Assembly: GCA_964017155.1 (NCBI GenBank)
Contig: OZ024857.1
Location: 24,856,155 to 24,920,154, forward strand
Length of the DNA: 64,000 nt
Direction: 5' to 3'
Origin: Oasisia sp. SBJ-2009
Taxonomy: Eukaryota; Annelida; Polychaeta; Sabellida; Siboglinidae
Both the position numbers and the translations under genes were made by a program. Numbering within the stretch: the stretch's first letter is position 1; each line of letters begins with the position of its first letter. Under the pieces are notes generated by a model. The model saw only the letters and a program-made list of their open reading frames with translations, was not told the origin of the DNA and did no database searches. This document shows, piece after piece, positions 24,432 to 36,123 of the stretch.

Positions 24432-26838
24432 GAGCATAAAACTGCATATACTGTGTACATACATGCAAGTGTATGGAATAGACTGACATGAGCATTCTTA
24501 CAGGTTGAAATTCATGTTTTGATTATGAATTACATTGGATTGTATGTTTGCTCTGGTATTTTCCTAACAATCCAAAATACCTCGGTATCAACATGCTGCA
24601 CTTGACAACTCCACACAACTGCACTGTCTAACTCCCATGCTAAATGGCAAGAACGGCAATAAAACAAAGCAGTTGCACCACCACAGGGCCATGTACCCAC
24701 CATTTTATTCAAAGCGCTCCATTTGCATCGGCCGCCTCAACACACAACAAGAATAACTGCCAATTTCTGAAATGTATAAATACATTCTTTATGCCAAAAT
24801 GGAGATACCTATAATTACATATAAATAATTGCCTGCTCTAGCTTCAACAGACACCCATTGTACAGGTCAACTGTGGTAGAACCCTCTTGTGATACCCACA
24901 GAAACCATACAAGGTTTGGCCAATGTAGGGCTGCATACCAACATGTTTTTTTGTGAATGGCATTTTCTTAGTTGGCTGTTGTTATACGACCGTGGAGTTA
25001 CGTCAGTCTGAAGCCATTTGAGAATATGACACGATGATCACTAGTTAGATGTTGTGTGGGTAGCTATGAGTGTCTTGTGATAGCATAATTATACTTACCG
25101 GCAAAATATTTACTGACGTCAAAGAAGCTTGTGTATTGTTTGTACTGAATTTTACAAATATATAGCAGACTTTTAGATGTATATAACAGTGTGGTTCTTC
25201 TGCAATGGGACAGTGGAATTGCTATTACCAGTAGGCTTGTTACCATGGTAAAGGTATATGATTCCTGCTCTGTTAAATAACATCTTATTAAAAACAATAA
25301 ATAAGGTGGATAATTGAAAGGGCGTAACTGAAATGTAGAGTGTTAACCGTCACTGTATTGATTTCACTCGGTTCAGTCAGGTCTTATTCACCTAATGCAT
25401 TTGACAGTTTCTTCTTACCATGTGTTGCACAACACAAATAATAAAATGAAAGTTTTAAGTCTGTTTTATTTCAAATTAGCAAAATGTAGTACAATTATCA
25501 GAAATAAATATATTCAAAATTAACATTATTATAAGGAAAATTAATTGTTTGAAAAAGACAAAAAGATTTGCTTTAATCTCAATCAGTTTATTCTTTCCCC
25601 ATAATGGAATTCAGAACAGCAGGAGATCGGTTTCCATGTTGTTGAGGCAGATTCATTAGACTGGCCTGTTTTGCCTTGATATGAACTACTTGCAAGGCAA
25701 CTATTCTGCCCACACCAGAGGTAGCTCTCCTGTGGTATAGGTTTGTGTTATCAAGATGTGTATCATGATTGCGTGCGGTCAGGCATGTCGTGTCCACAGG
25801 GGTGGTTCTGCTCTAGTTCACACATGAGGCCATGGCGTGGGGCGTAAGTCACTGGCTGTGATACTCAAGACGTTGTGGAATGCAGTATATTGTGCATCCA
25901 GTTTCATTCATTGCCTTTGCATATAGTTATTTATTAAAAAGGTAATAATTAATTTTATAATCTCTGTAAAATGTGCTGTTTACTTTCTTTAGTAGTGTTG
26001 TTTTATTGTTTGTGCATTAAGTTTAAAATATTATAACTAAGTATTGTTTTGATCCGACAGTTGACAGGTGGTTGTGGTTAACATTCTTGCCATGTTTAAG
26101 GCCAGTGTCAGATGAAGCCTTGTGATTGCATCTTCATAGTTCACTCAAGTTATACAGGCATCTACATGACCTAACTTGAGATTACGGCAAGTGCTATCTA
26201 TATAGTTTAACTTTTCAGTGTGAATGAATTTCTAAACGATTGGTGCACAATGCAGATTATAGTAAAGTGGTCAGTACTCATGAATGTGTTTTAAATCGTG
26301 TAGATTAATAACAGAAAAGACAAATACTGCAGACTATCTCTCATAGGATATTCAAGGGGATATAAAACATTCACAACCTTATAACAACAACAGCGGAACA
26401 AGAACGGCCTGCTGCAATAATTAGTACACAAATTTATTGTTCTTAAAATATATGCCACACAACTCATTCATCTGATCAAAGATGTCTTGTCGACTTATTC
26501 GTAAGTGTATCAGCAGACATTTGCCAGAGAGTCTCAGAGAGACTAGTATCTCGAGATCTACGCTACTGTGAGAAGACGGTGTTTGTAGTTGTATTAGTCA
26601 AAGCAGCATCGCATGTTCCACCACCATCTCGCATGCAACAGGGCATCAGGTTGAGAAGAATAGTTCCAGTCATCTTAGACAAAATGCATGTCGCACGCCA
26701 TTCAGTTCGTGGCAGAGACGGCTAGCTGGGATGATAATATTTTGTGGAAGAAGAAGGGAATCGAGATGGCTGGGCCGCGCTGTCATTGCCCGCAACTGTC
26801 ATTGGCCAATGGAAGACAACCTACACAGCTTGAAAACA

Positions 26839-26884
26839 ATATATATATATATATATATACACATTGTATATATATATATATATA
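26839..26884. repeat. (TA)n microsatellite
   Basis: Two TA runs separated by ACACATTG. No other feature. Confidence 0.9.
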
Positions 26885-27689
26885 GTTGAAATAAACAACT
26901 CTACTTCAAATAAAGTCACGCTTCATTGCACATGTTGTTTGAGTACTGCAACAGCCAGACTACATATGCACAAGACGTTGGCAGTCTTTCATCATGGGCC
27001 ATATGGTAGAACGTACGTAAGTAATCACTTGGATTACAAACTCAACTTATAACAACATTTCTAATGAAATACGTCTCCGACCAGCTTTGTACGTGATAAG
27101 TGCCAACACCAAACCTCACACTACGGCTGTGTCATTCTACGAAGCGCCATGACGTGTGTCTTGACTTAGATGTCCACAAGGCCAAAGCCAATGGCTGCGG
27201 GCGTTGTTTGCGTGTCGATCGAATCGGATAAGTTCGCAACAACCGCTGGTGTTGTACTGTTGCCGTCAAAACTGGTCATGCTTCATGCTCTGACAGACTG
27301 ACGTTTGGCCGACTCCCCCAGTGCTGTATGTGTTGTGTGTTACCACCGACCGGCGGCTGCAGGGTCTGTACATGTACACACGCATCTTCCGTCTTCTCTC
27401 GGGCAAGAGTGGCTGGCAAATGTGGGTGACATATTCCTGGCGTGGTAGCGCAGCCGCAGGATTTTGCCTGTGGAAAACATTTACCTTTACGATTATACCG
27501 GAAATGCACAGACCGATGTCGATATTAACCGAACGAACGGCTGTTCAGTCGAACGATGTCCACGTCCTCGCATTCCATGCGCGCTGAAAATCATCTAAAA
27601 CAATATAACATATCTGGCTACAGTATTGTGTAAGTAAAATCAGATAAACAACAGGTGTTTCACCGATCCCAAAGTGCAGCAAATCTCGT

Positions 27690-28105
27690 TGTTTGCCCGC
27701 ACTTTTTCATAGCGAACGTCGCAAAACATCGCCAGATAACCCGAAGCCCATCCGGACTAGCTTCGGCGTTCCGCGGTGTCCTCAGATCGCGGTATAGTCG
27801 TCTGCTCGCTGGCTGCGCGCGCTATCGACGCTATCGATGCCCGGGGCCGGTTCCACCTCGGCATCAATCACTCCGGCATTGACCCGCGTCGGCCCCGCGC
27901 CGGGTCGCCTCTCAGTCCTCTATTCATGTCTGTCAGTCGCGCGGCATTTGGAATGTCGCGGATATCCACTGCCGCTAGCTCCAACGGGAACGGTCAGCGA
28001 GACATCGCAGGGAAACGTTGCGAGTCAGCCGCGCGTAACGGGAGTTTCTGGTAGGTGGTTAGTTGGTGGCTGTGCGTTTTCATCCACGGACGGAGCGGGT
28101 GGTTG
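27690..28105 (+). promoter_or_regulatory. Candidate CpG-rich internal promoter and non-coding first exon
   Basis: This is the only intronic block in the window that is both non-repetitive and dense in CG dinucleotides (e.g. CTGCGCGCGCTATCGACG near 27815 and CGTCGGCCCCGCGCCGGG near 27890). It ends in a consensus splice donor, TTG|GTAAGTTCG, at 28105. The next downstream acceptor is the exon at 29581. In the frame needed to enter that exon there is a TAG at 28052 and no later ATG, so a transcript starting here would have a 5' leader and begin translation downstream. MACF1, DST and shot are known to use several internal promoters, which makes this plausible. No TATA box or initiator could be assigned. 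Confidence 0.45.
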
Positions 28106-29580
28106 GTAAGTTCGTGTTATAGTAATAAACCATCAAAGGTGGTTCGTGAGTTGGTAACTCATCAGGCCTTAATTGTGAGTGAGTGAGTCACACGATGCGG
28201 GTGTCCTCACTGGGCGAGTGTTATGGACGTGTGTACCTGCCCTTTTTATGCCGGTGAATTGTCTGTCTGCTACTAAAAACGTTACGTTCTCGGACACAAA
28301 ACAGTTGTGACATCAGTTACCGTGCATTGGTCTGATGTAATTTGAGTCGATTCGTGGCTACTTGATGGCAAGTTTTATGATCTAAGGACTGAGGTAGGCA
28401 CTCGTCACGGTTGATTGCACAGCTCTTTGAAGCCACTTAAATCTTGTTGCATTCAGAAGCCACGCATGTACAGTGCTGGTGCCATATTGACAGCACAGCA
28501 TGGGGTACTGGCAATAAATAGCAGAGCATTAATAGGGTGTTGAGTATTCCACCATATGGCAGTTTAGTCTTGAAATATTGCCGTTTACTTATTGCTATAC
28601 TTAGTGGATTCACAGCCAAGTAGGAGTTGTTTATGTAATGACCCAATATCTGGTGCTTATCATATTATGCAGGTGTTTTTCAAAGCCAGAAAGATTAGAT
28701 TGATTATGATTTTCTTCATTTTATCAGGCAGGTTTAAGTGGGCTTACAAGAATGCTCAGTTGTAGTCTTTGCACAGAGAGATGCTGCTGTACGGTTGTTT
28801 ACTATATATTATGTTTGTTTGACTGTGTCTTGTTTATTCTTGATAAATTGTTACGTGTGCTGTTGGCATACTTTTAGCAATCTGTAATGATAACATTTAA
28901 AAATATTTAGGCCTTTAAAAAATCGTGAATGGACACTGAAAAGAATTCATGTAAACAAACTCCATTCATTGAGGCATATTCACAAACAGGGCACTTGGCA
29001 GAATTGACTGTATTATGAGAAGGGGACAAGTTTCTTTCCTGGAAAACATGAGTACATTGCCATTTCAAAACAAGTATGGTAGCCCAGAACGTGGACCCCT
29101 ACATCGACAAACAGTCCAAGACTTTGATCATCAACTACCCCTCTTGTTGCCAAACACAACATATCATAAATGTAATAACAATAAATATGTTTTGCTTGAC
29201 ATAGCTCCACATCCAGTATAGTCCATTGTTCTTCACAACATATTGAAATATATGTGGAACTTTCAATAGTGCCTTCAACATTGCTAAACTAACTAACACT
29301 GGGTCATCACAAATTATTATGTTCTGGGTTATTGTCAAATGACAGCAGATCCATGAAAATCACATATAGTGGCAAGTGTCTCTATTGACTGCTGGTCGGC
29401 TCTCTTCTGTGCCAGAATTTTTTCTCTCTTGTGTGCCTTGTGGCATCTTTTTCTTTGCAGTTATGTTCATCGAGTGTTCCCTTAGAGCTGTGAATGGGGC
29501 CTTCATGTTACTATCTGTAAATAAGTTATAACACTATTGACATGGTTTATATTCAATCTTTTGGTGATGTCTTCCGACAG

Positions 29581-29718
29581 AAATTCAAGAAGGAGAAGAG
29601 AGCATTCAGCAGGAACGTCCAGGGCAAGAGCGAGGTGTCATCGTCTTCAGAGGAGGACGAGGTCGATGACAGTTCTCTGATAGAGGGAGAGATAAAGGAG
29701 GCTGACAACAAACTCAAG
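29581..29718 (+). CDS. MACF1/DST: Spectraplakin exon 13: charged linker and helix
   Basis: 46 codons, phase 0 at both ends; acceptor TTCCGACAG and donor AAG|GTGAGT. It begins with a basic stretch KFKKEKRAFSRN, then the acidic serine cluster SSSSEEDEVDDSS, then helical SLIEGEIKEADNKLK. The acidic-serine cluster resembles casein kinase 2 target sequences. It interrupts the usual spectrin spacing and looks like a loop insertion or a regulated linker. Confidence 0.9.
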
Positions 29719-30098
29719 GTGAGTCCCATTAGGGATGGTGTCGCAATTGGAAAGTATTTTATTCTTTTAGCATTTGTTTAAATTCCTCTACAAATATATG
29801 TTTTGGGACATGATATTTTATGTGTTAGAATGGATATCGGCATCGGTTTGATCTGACATGTTTCGTTATTTGTGCTAAGTTAGTTTTTGATCTGCACTGT
29901 TTGGTAATACAAAATATGGAATATTATCATTGCACACTGGTTCTTAATTCCACATCAGTACATCCTCTTGTTAAGCTGGATATGCGTTATTAGGTTCCTT
30001 AAGAACAACTGTAACTTTTCCTTGATAGGTCTGCTGCAGAAGTAGCAGCAGCATGCCTCATGTCTGCCACTCATGTCTGTTTCTTCTCCCACCCCCAG

Positions 30099-30905
30099 AC
30101 TGTCCTTGCGGAATGCACTGACTTCATGGCCAAACTCACGGACACCGCCTCCAAGAACAAGCAGTACAACTCGCTCAAGGCAAAGCTGACAGAATGGCTG
30201 CCGGAGATGGCCGACCGCGTGGACCAGTGCATCGACAGCATCGCCCCGGGCGAGGACCCAAAGAACCACCTGGACGACCTGAAGGCCATCAAGGCAGACG
30301 TGGTCGCCGAGGGGAAACTGATGGAAGATCTACACAGGGTCGGGCAGGACCTCGTCGACATCCTGGAGGAGTTGAACTGTAAGGACTCACCCAAGGCGAT
30401 TGAAATCCAGCAGACGGTTGCCGATCTGCAGAATCAGTACGAGGCCATACAACAGGCGCTGGCCGACAAACAGCAGAACGTGAACGCTGTCGTTGTCCAA
30501 TCGCAAGATGCTGAGTACAACCTACAAGCCATGTTCGATTGGGTGAATGAGACACAGGCGCTGTTCGACAACATGAGGCCAGTGAGTCTGGACAAGGAGG
30601 TACTCAACGAGCAGATGAGGATGCACCGGGTGATCGCCTCAGAGATCGAGAACCACAAGACCCAGGTGGACTCGGTGAGCGAGCAGTGCGAGGGGTACCC
30701 CTCCACTCAAGGCCAGGTGGCGCAGCTGTGGGATGCCTTCGATGAGCTCGTGTCTCGCAGCGAGGAACGGGGTGAGGACCTGGACAGTGTCGTCCACAAA
30801 CTCGCCACGCTCCATGGCAACGTGAACCAGCTGGAGTCGTGGATCGCCAACACGGTGCGGTCGCTGAAGAGGGAAAGCAGCGAGTTTGACCACGGCTCCA
30901 TCAAG
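30099..30905 (+). CDS. MACF1/DST: Spectraplakin exon 14: two-plus spectrin repeats
   Basis: The largest rod exon, 269 codons, phase 0 at both ends; acceptor CACCCCCAG and donor AAG|GTGAGA. It begins TVLAECTDFMAKL and contains FDWVNETQALFDNMRPVSLD (helix A), LNEQMRMHRVIASEIENHK (helix B) and LWDAFDELVSRSEERGEDLD (helix C), then LNQLESWIANT-type helix A of the next repeat (seen as VNQLESWIAN). The intron 30906-33566 holds a LINE tail, (TA)n and an interspersed repeat; 32200-33560 is otherwise unremarkable. Confidence 0.96.
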
Positions 30906-31140
30906 GTGAGAGGAACCTTGTTATTTAATTTGTATTTTATTTTTACCTATTTATTTTTCTTGTACATGTTTTACATTAATTTTACAAAATGTCATCTACT
31001 CATTATTTTATCATCAATGTACCATTTATTTTAATAATTATCTTTAACTAACTTATTTATTTTATTATTTATTACTATTACTTTTTATACATATTTTAGG
31101 TATTTTATTTACCTCAACAAACTTAATATTATAATTCTAC

Positions 31141-31233
31141 GACACATGTATACATACTCATGTACAGCGCCTCCGAATGGATATTTTTAGATTGATGGCG
31201 CTTTATAAATCTTCTTCTTCTTATTATTATTAT
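31141..31233 (+). mobile_element. Probable LINE 3'-UTR tail
   Basis: The segment contains CAGCGCCTCCGAATGG, GATGGCGCTTTATAAATC and then TTCTTCTTCTTATTATTATT. A 'GGCGCTTTATAAAT' block ending in an (ATT)n-type microsatellite is typical of the extreme 3' end of invertebrate LINEs. No coding part is preserved. Confidence 0.55.
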
Positions 31234-31658
31234 GAACGTTGTTAAGGTCTCTAGGCAGTTTTCTGTTTCTGTTTAACATATGTGTAGTAAAACACATATA
31301 GATGGAATGATGGATCTTTGTAAATGCATCTCCTCCTAGGCCCAGAGGCCCGATCTCCTTTTTCAGTATCCGTACACTTCATTGGAGTTTTAGCCAGTAA
31401 TCTATTAACTGTCAATGCTAACTAATGGATCATTGTAATTGCATATCCTCCCAGGCTCTGAGTTCAGTTATCTCCTTCTGTGCTCATTCACTTCTTGTCA
31501 CCATTACCTATGATTGGCCAATTTAATTACAAAATATTTTGGATTACTAACTGTCTGTTATCAGTGGACACAACTGAATGATCAGCTGCTTTTAAAACTG
31601 TACGTCCATCATACTTCAGTGGTTCCTTGCTCTGCTGGTGGCTTATGTATATTCATGG

Positions 31659-31662
<4 letters not shown>

Positions 31663-31719
<57 letters not shown>
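31663..31719. repeat. (TA)n microsatellite
   Basis: About 28 TA units with one TATGTA interruption. Confidence 0.9.
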
Positions 31720-31892
31720 CAGGTTGGTAAGATTCAAAGATCGAATAAGAATATTGATGATCTTGGATCCTTGAGAGTATTATAGTTATTTTTATTAAAG
31801 TGATGACAAATAAAACATGAAGGCATTTAATAAACAATGACAGGATTCATCAGACAGGCTTGTTGTCATCTCTCATATCTGGAAGTCTTCTG

Positions 31893-32193
31893 CAGGGCTT
31901 TGTGCAAGACCAAATTATTGCCAGTCACACATGTTTTTGTGGACACATGGATGTTAACTGTTAAGCCAGTTTACAAACTTTAAAATGTGTCTGATGACCT
32001 GAAATGGACTACAAACACATGTGACTCCATTTGCATTCACTTCCACGGCATTAGTCACAATATCTATAGTTTTGGAACACAATTTTTTGATTTTCTCTTT
32101 TTTTACCTGTCTACCCTTATTTCTACCGGTCCACAATGCTTTTTACCTGTCCAAATGATGGGTGGACAGGTCTCTGCTGCTCTGCATAAAGCT
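31893..32193. repeat. Interspersed repeat family, copy 2
   Basis: Second copy of the family at 21804-22108, same orientation, roughly four-fifths identical by eye. It ends in the same CTGCATAAAGCTATG-like sequence (ACATAAAGCTATG in copy 1). Confidence 0.8.
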
Positions 32194-33566
32194 ATGTTCT
32201 TGTGGGTGTGTGATGATTGTCTGGATGCTGCCATGTTATCTGGTTGTAAAAAGGCGTACACTATACACTTTGCAACTGTAATCTTTCGAAATGTTTGTTT
32301 TGAGTACGTTTTCGGATGTGATTAATTAGGAATTGGGTTCTTTAACTCAGTTTATTTGTTGTCTATGCATTTGTTTGGTCAATAATCCTTGGTGAGCTTT
32401 CCTGTTTATCCCACATATGCTAGGCTTATATACTGGGTATCTTATGTATCTACATTTAAAATAATTGGCAAACTTCTCCATGAATGTACATTATCAACAG
32501 ACCCTTATAAAAGGCAACAGTGACAGTGTTATTTATTGGAACAATTTTGGAACTGACATTCTAAGGAACATGACAGATAGGTTCATATATAAAGTGGCTT
32601 GAGTAGTCAGTTGTCATTTACCCACTGGAAATTTAGTTTGAGGCACTTACATCTTACAACGTGTGCCAGTGTGTGTATAAAAACTGTGCATGAATTGTCC
32701 GTAGCAATGATGCAGTGATGTCAGGCAGGATGGCAAAACGTTATTTTGGGATCTTCTACATTGCAGTTCTGAATAGACCCATTAGTTCTTAGCTGTTCTT
32801 GTTTTTTCACGAATGTATTGTTATTTAACAAGCTGTTGTCATCTGTGCTGCGACATTATGTTATGAGAGCAACACAGTAGCAAAGTCACTTAAAGTCACC
32901 TTTGGGCAAATTGAAGTCAGCAGCCACGTGACCACACATCTCAATACATTTTCACTAGTGTACCTTTTTATACTCTTTCTACTCAACTTAGTTAATCTGC
33001 TACATTACTCTCTAGGACCCTTAGATCATCCATTTCCAAGACATTTTTTGTTCCTAAGATTAATGAGTTCAATATTGCAAATATGCTTTCTCTGTAGCTG
33101 AGCCAACAATCTCAAATCAACTCCCTATTACAATTAAATTTTATGAAACTATAGCCACCTTTCATCAAAATAAAAACAATTGTTTGAAATTCCTTTTCCA
33201 CCATAAATTTCTGGCGATTTCATGCTCCAAAGATGACTTTTGCCTGTCTCCATTTATGATTACGGCAATACGTTTGTGTGTTGCGCTTCTGAGCTTGAAT
33301 TTTCAAGGATATAGGTGCTATTAGAAGAGTTACAATTTTACAAAAGCCATTTTGACTAGTTATCAGATAAACAAATTAGACAGCTATATTGCTGAGCTGA
33401 TTATAAAAGTGAGGCTTAAATGTTCTTTAACTAGAAGTAGAACAGATATTTGTGATGTTTCTTTGCCCATCAGGGAAACTCTTAATAGGTCAGCAGTAAA
33501 GTTGTAGATTTTGCAAACCTTCATCCAAAGTAAGTCGTAATCAACCCACCACCTCTCCATCTACAG

Positions 33567-33758
33567 GACAAGATTGAGAATCTGTACCGGCAGAAGCAGA
33601 AGAAACAGGGAGACCTGGACAACATCAAGGTGACAGGCAAGGACCTCATTGACAACCCCAACACCAGTGACAAGAACCGCCTGAGACAGACCCTCGCCTC
33701 CATCCAGGGCAACTGGCACGACCTAACTGAACTCCTGGTGCAGATGATCTCATTCACT
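33567..33758 (+). CDS. MACF1/DST: Spectraplakin exon 15: spectrin repeat, helices B-C
   Basis: 64 codons, phase 0 at both ends; acceptor ATCTACAG and donor ACT|GTGAGT. It reads DKIENLYRQKQKKQGDLDNI, then LRQTLASIQGNWHDLTELLV and QMISFT. The last 27 exon bases with the donor are the founder of the 49-bp array that follows. The rest of the intron to 36003 has a degenerate 60-bp-scale repeat (35208-35530). Confidence 0.94.
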
Positions 33759-34936
33759 GTGAGTACCTTGTCACTTCAGTCTCTTGGTGCAGATGATCTC
33801 ATTCACTGTGAGTACCTTGTCACTTCAGTCTCTTGGTGCAGATGATCTCATTCACTGTGAGTACTTGTCACTTCAGTCTCTTGGTGCAGATGATCTCATT
33901 CACTGTGAGTACCTTGTCACTTCAGTCTCTTGGTGCAGATGATCTCATTCACTGTGAGTACCTTGTCACTTCAGTCTCTTGGTGCAGATGATCTCATTCA
34001 CTGTGAGTACCTTGTCACTTCAGTCTCTTGGTGCAGATGATCTCATTCACTGTGAGTACTTGTCACTTCAGTCTCTTGGTGCAGATGATCTCATTCACTG
34101 TGAGTACCTTGTCACTTCAGTCTCTTGGTGCAGATGATCTCATTCACTGTGAGTACCTTGTCACTTCAGTCTCTTGGTGCAGATGATCTCATTCACTGTG
34201 AGTACCTTGTCACTTCAGTCTCTTCGTGCAGATGATCTCATTCACTGTGAGTACCTTGTCACTGCAGTCTCTTGGTGCAGATGATCTCATTCACTGTGAG
34301 TACTTGTCACTTCAGTCTCTTGGTGCAGATGATCTCATTCACTGTGAGTACCTTGTCACTTCAGTCTCTTGGTGCAGATGATCTCATTCACTGTGAGTAC
34401 CTTGTCACTTCAGTCTCTTCGTGCAGATGATCTCATTCACTGTGAGTACCTTGTCACTTCAGTCTCTTGGTGCAGATGATCTCATTCACTGTGAGTACCT
34501 TGTCACTTCAGTCTCTTGGTGCAGATGATCTCATTCACTGTGAGTACCTTGTCACTTCAGTCTCTTGGTGCAGATGATCTCATTCACCGTGAGTACCTTG
34601 TCACTGCAGTCTCTTGGTGCAGATGATCTCATTCACTGTGAGTACCTTGTCACTTCAGTCTCTTGGTGCAGATGATCTCATTCACTGTGAGTACTTGTCA
34701 CTTCAGTCTCTTGGTGCAGATGATCTCATTCACTGTGAGTACCTTGTCACTGCAGTCTCTTGGTGCAGATGATCTCATTCACTGTGAGTACCTTGTCACT
34801 GCAGTCTCTTGGTGCAGATGATCTCATTCACTGTGAGTACCTTGTCACTGCAGTCTCTTGGTGCAGATGATCTCATTCACTGTGCGTACCTTGTCACTTC
34901 AGTCTCTTGGTGCAGATGATCTCATTCACTCTACCC
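33732..34936. repeat. 49-bp minisatellite built from an exon 3' end and its splice donor
   Basis: About 24 tandem units of 48-49 bp. Each has CTCTTGGTGCAGATGATCTC then ATTCACT (the exon end, one mismatch in 27), then GTGAGTACC (donor), then TTGTCACTTCAGT. Single-base variants include TTCGTGCAG, TCACTGCAG, CACCGTGAG and GTGCGTACC; several units lack one C (GAGTACTTG). The final unit has lost its donor (CACTCTACC). Confidence 0.97.
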
Positions 34937-35207
34937 TACTACTCTCTGTCTGATGGTCTTTCACCAGTGCTGCATTGAGCTGGTATACACAAAGGTGTAA
35001 ACCAATGCACGTGTTTCTCAGTGCAAGCCTAGGCCATACCAGGTGTTGTTTCTGTGTAAGTCTAGGGCAATGCAGTTGTTTCTGGGGGACAAACTACAGA
35101 CATTTAATAGTTTTGCAAATTAGCAAAACTGAAATGTCTCTAGTTTTTCTGTAGTATGCACTTTTCTGTGAGAGAGGACAAATGTTTATATGATAAAGAT
35201 AGTCAAA

Positions 35208-35530
35208 ACCACTGTGACTGTCTATGGTGGATGAGGCTGCTGTTTGTGTTTTTATGGCGATCTAGGCCACTGTGGTGGTCTGTGAAGGCACAAACTGATG
35301 TTTGTGTTTGTATGACCAGATCTTTACCACTGTGACTGTCTGTGAAGGCATATAAACTGATGTTTGTGTTTGTATGATTGTCTATGCCACTGTAACTGTC
35401 TATGTGATGGTATAAAGTAATGTTTGTGTTTGTATGACGGTCTAGACCACTGTGACTGTCTGTGTTATGGTGTAAACTGCTGTATGTGTGGGTTGACCGT
35501 TTGTAAGATGAACTAGGCCACTGTGATTGA
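35208..35530. repeat. Degenerate tandem repeat, about 60-bp period
   Basis: Five to six diverged units containing GCCACTGTGACTGTCTGTG and GATGTTTGTGTTTGTATGA. The open frame on the - strand (His-Thr-Asn-Thr repeats) is an artefact. Confidence 0.75.
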
Positions 35531-36003
35531 CTTGTTGACAATCTGGGCCACTGACTTATGTGCAGACAGACTGTTGTTTATTATGATCAGCTGTTTTATA
35601 TTGTAACTTTATATTAGTCCATGTAGGTGATTGACAGCTCAGACAATTAGAAACGGTAGTCCTATATTCCAAACAACTGTGTCCACCAGTGGCTGACCAG
35701 GCCCTGTTGGGATTTACACCAGCTGCCACAACTTCTGTCCAGTATTGACATCACCTGACCCTTCAATGGTCACTGCCTTTTGTTCTGATAAAGGTAAATA
35801 AAATGGCCATGAGTCAGTCACAACACTGGTCACTGTCAATCTGTCAATTTATACTACCTGAATCAAAATAACCGAATACTAAATATGGCAGACGGTAGAT
35901 GTGTAAACACCGTGATAGAAACGATCACACACCTGGACAAGGTGCCCACAATGGCTGTGGCCAGTGAGGCGGTCAAGCGTGACGTACTGACCATGACTTT
36001 CAG

Positions 36004-36123
36004 GCGCTGCGGGAGATTGATGACCTGTTGAAGTATCTGGACCGGGCCGAGAATGAGATCAACACTGCTGAGCCAATCAGCACCGACCCGGAGATACTGG
36101 CCGTCCAGTTGAGAGACCACAAG
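36004..36123 (+). CDS. MACF1/DST: Spectraplakin exon 16: spectrin repeat, helix A-B
   Basis: 40 codons, phase 0 at both ends; acceptor GACTTTCAG and donor AAG|GTACCG. It reads ALREIDDLLKYLDRAENEIN then TAEPISTDPEILAVQLRDHK, the D-L-x-x-L-x-x-A-E ... P-I-x-x-D-P-x-x-(I/L) layout of MACF1/DST rod repeats. The intron to 37673 shows only a probable LINE tail near 36970-37000 (GAATAAATAAAGGTTCGTTC). Confidence 0.95.

Noticed and set aside
26460..26830. Possible decayed transposase in the large intron
   Set aside because: Some coding-like composition (for example RLVSRDLRYCEKTVF) but no catalytic motif, inverted repeat or consistent frame.
30060..30098. ATG at 30060 as the start of a separate 324-residue gene
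   Set aside because: The ATG lies in the pyrimidine-rich intron before the acceptor at 30098; the exon is in phase with both neighbours.
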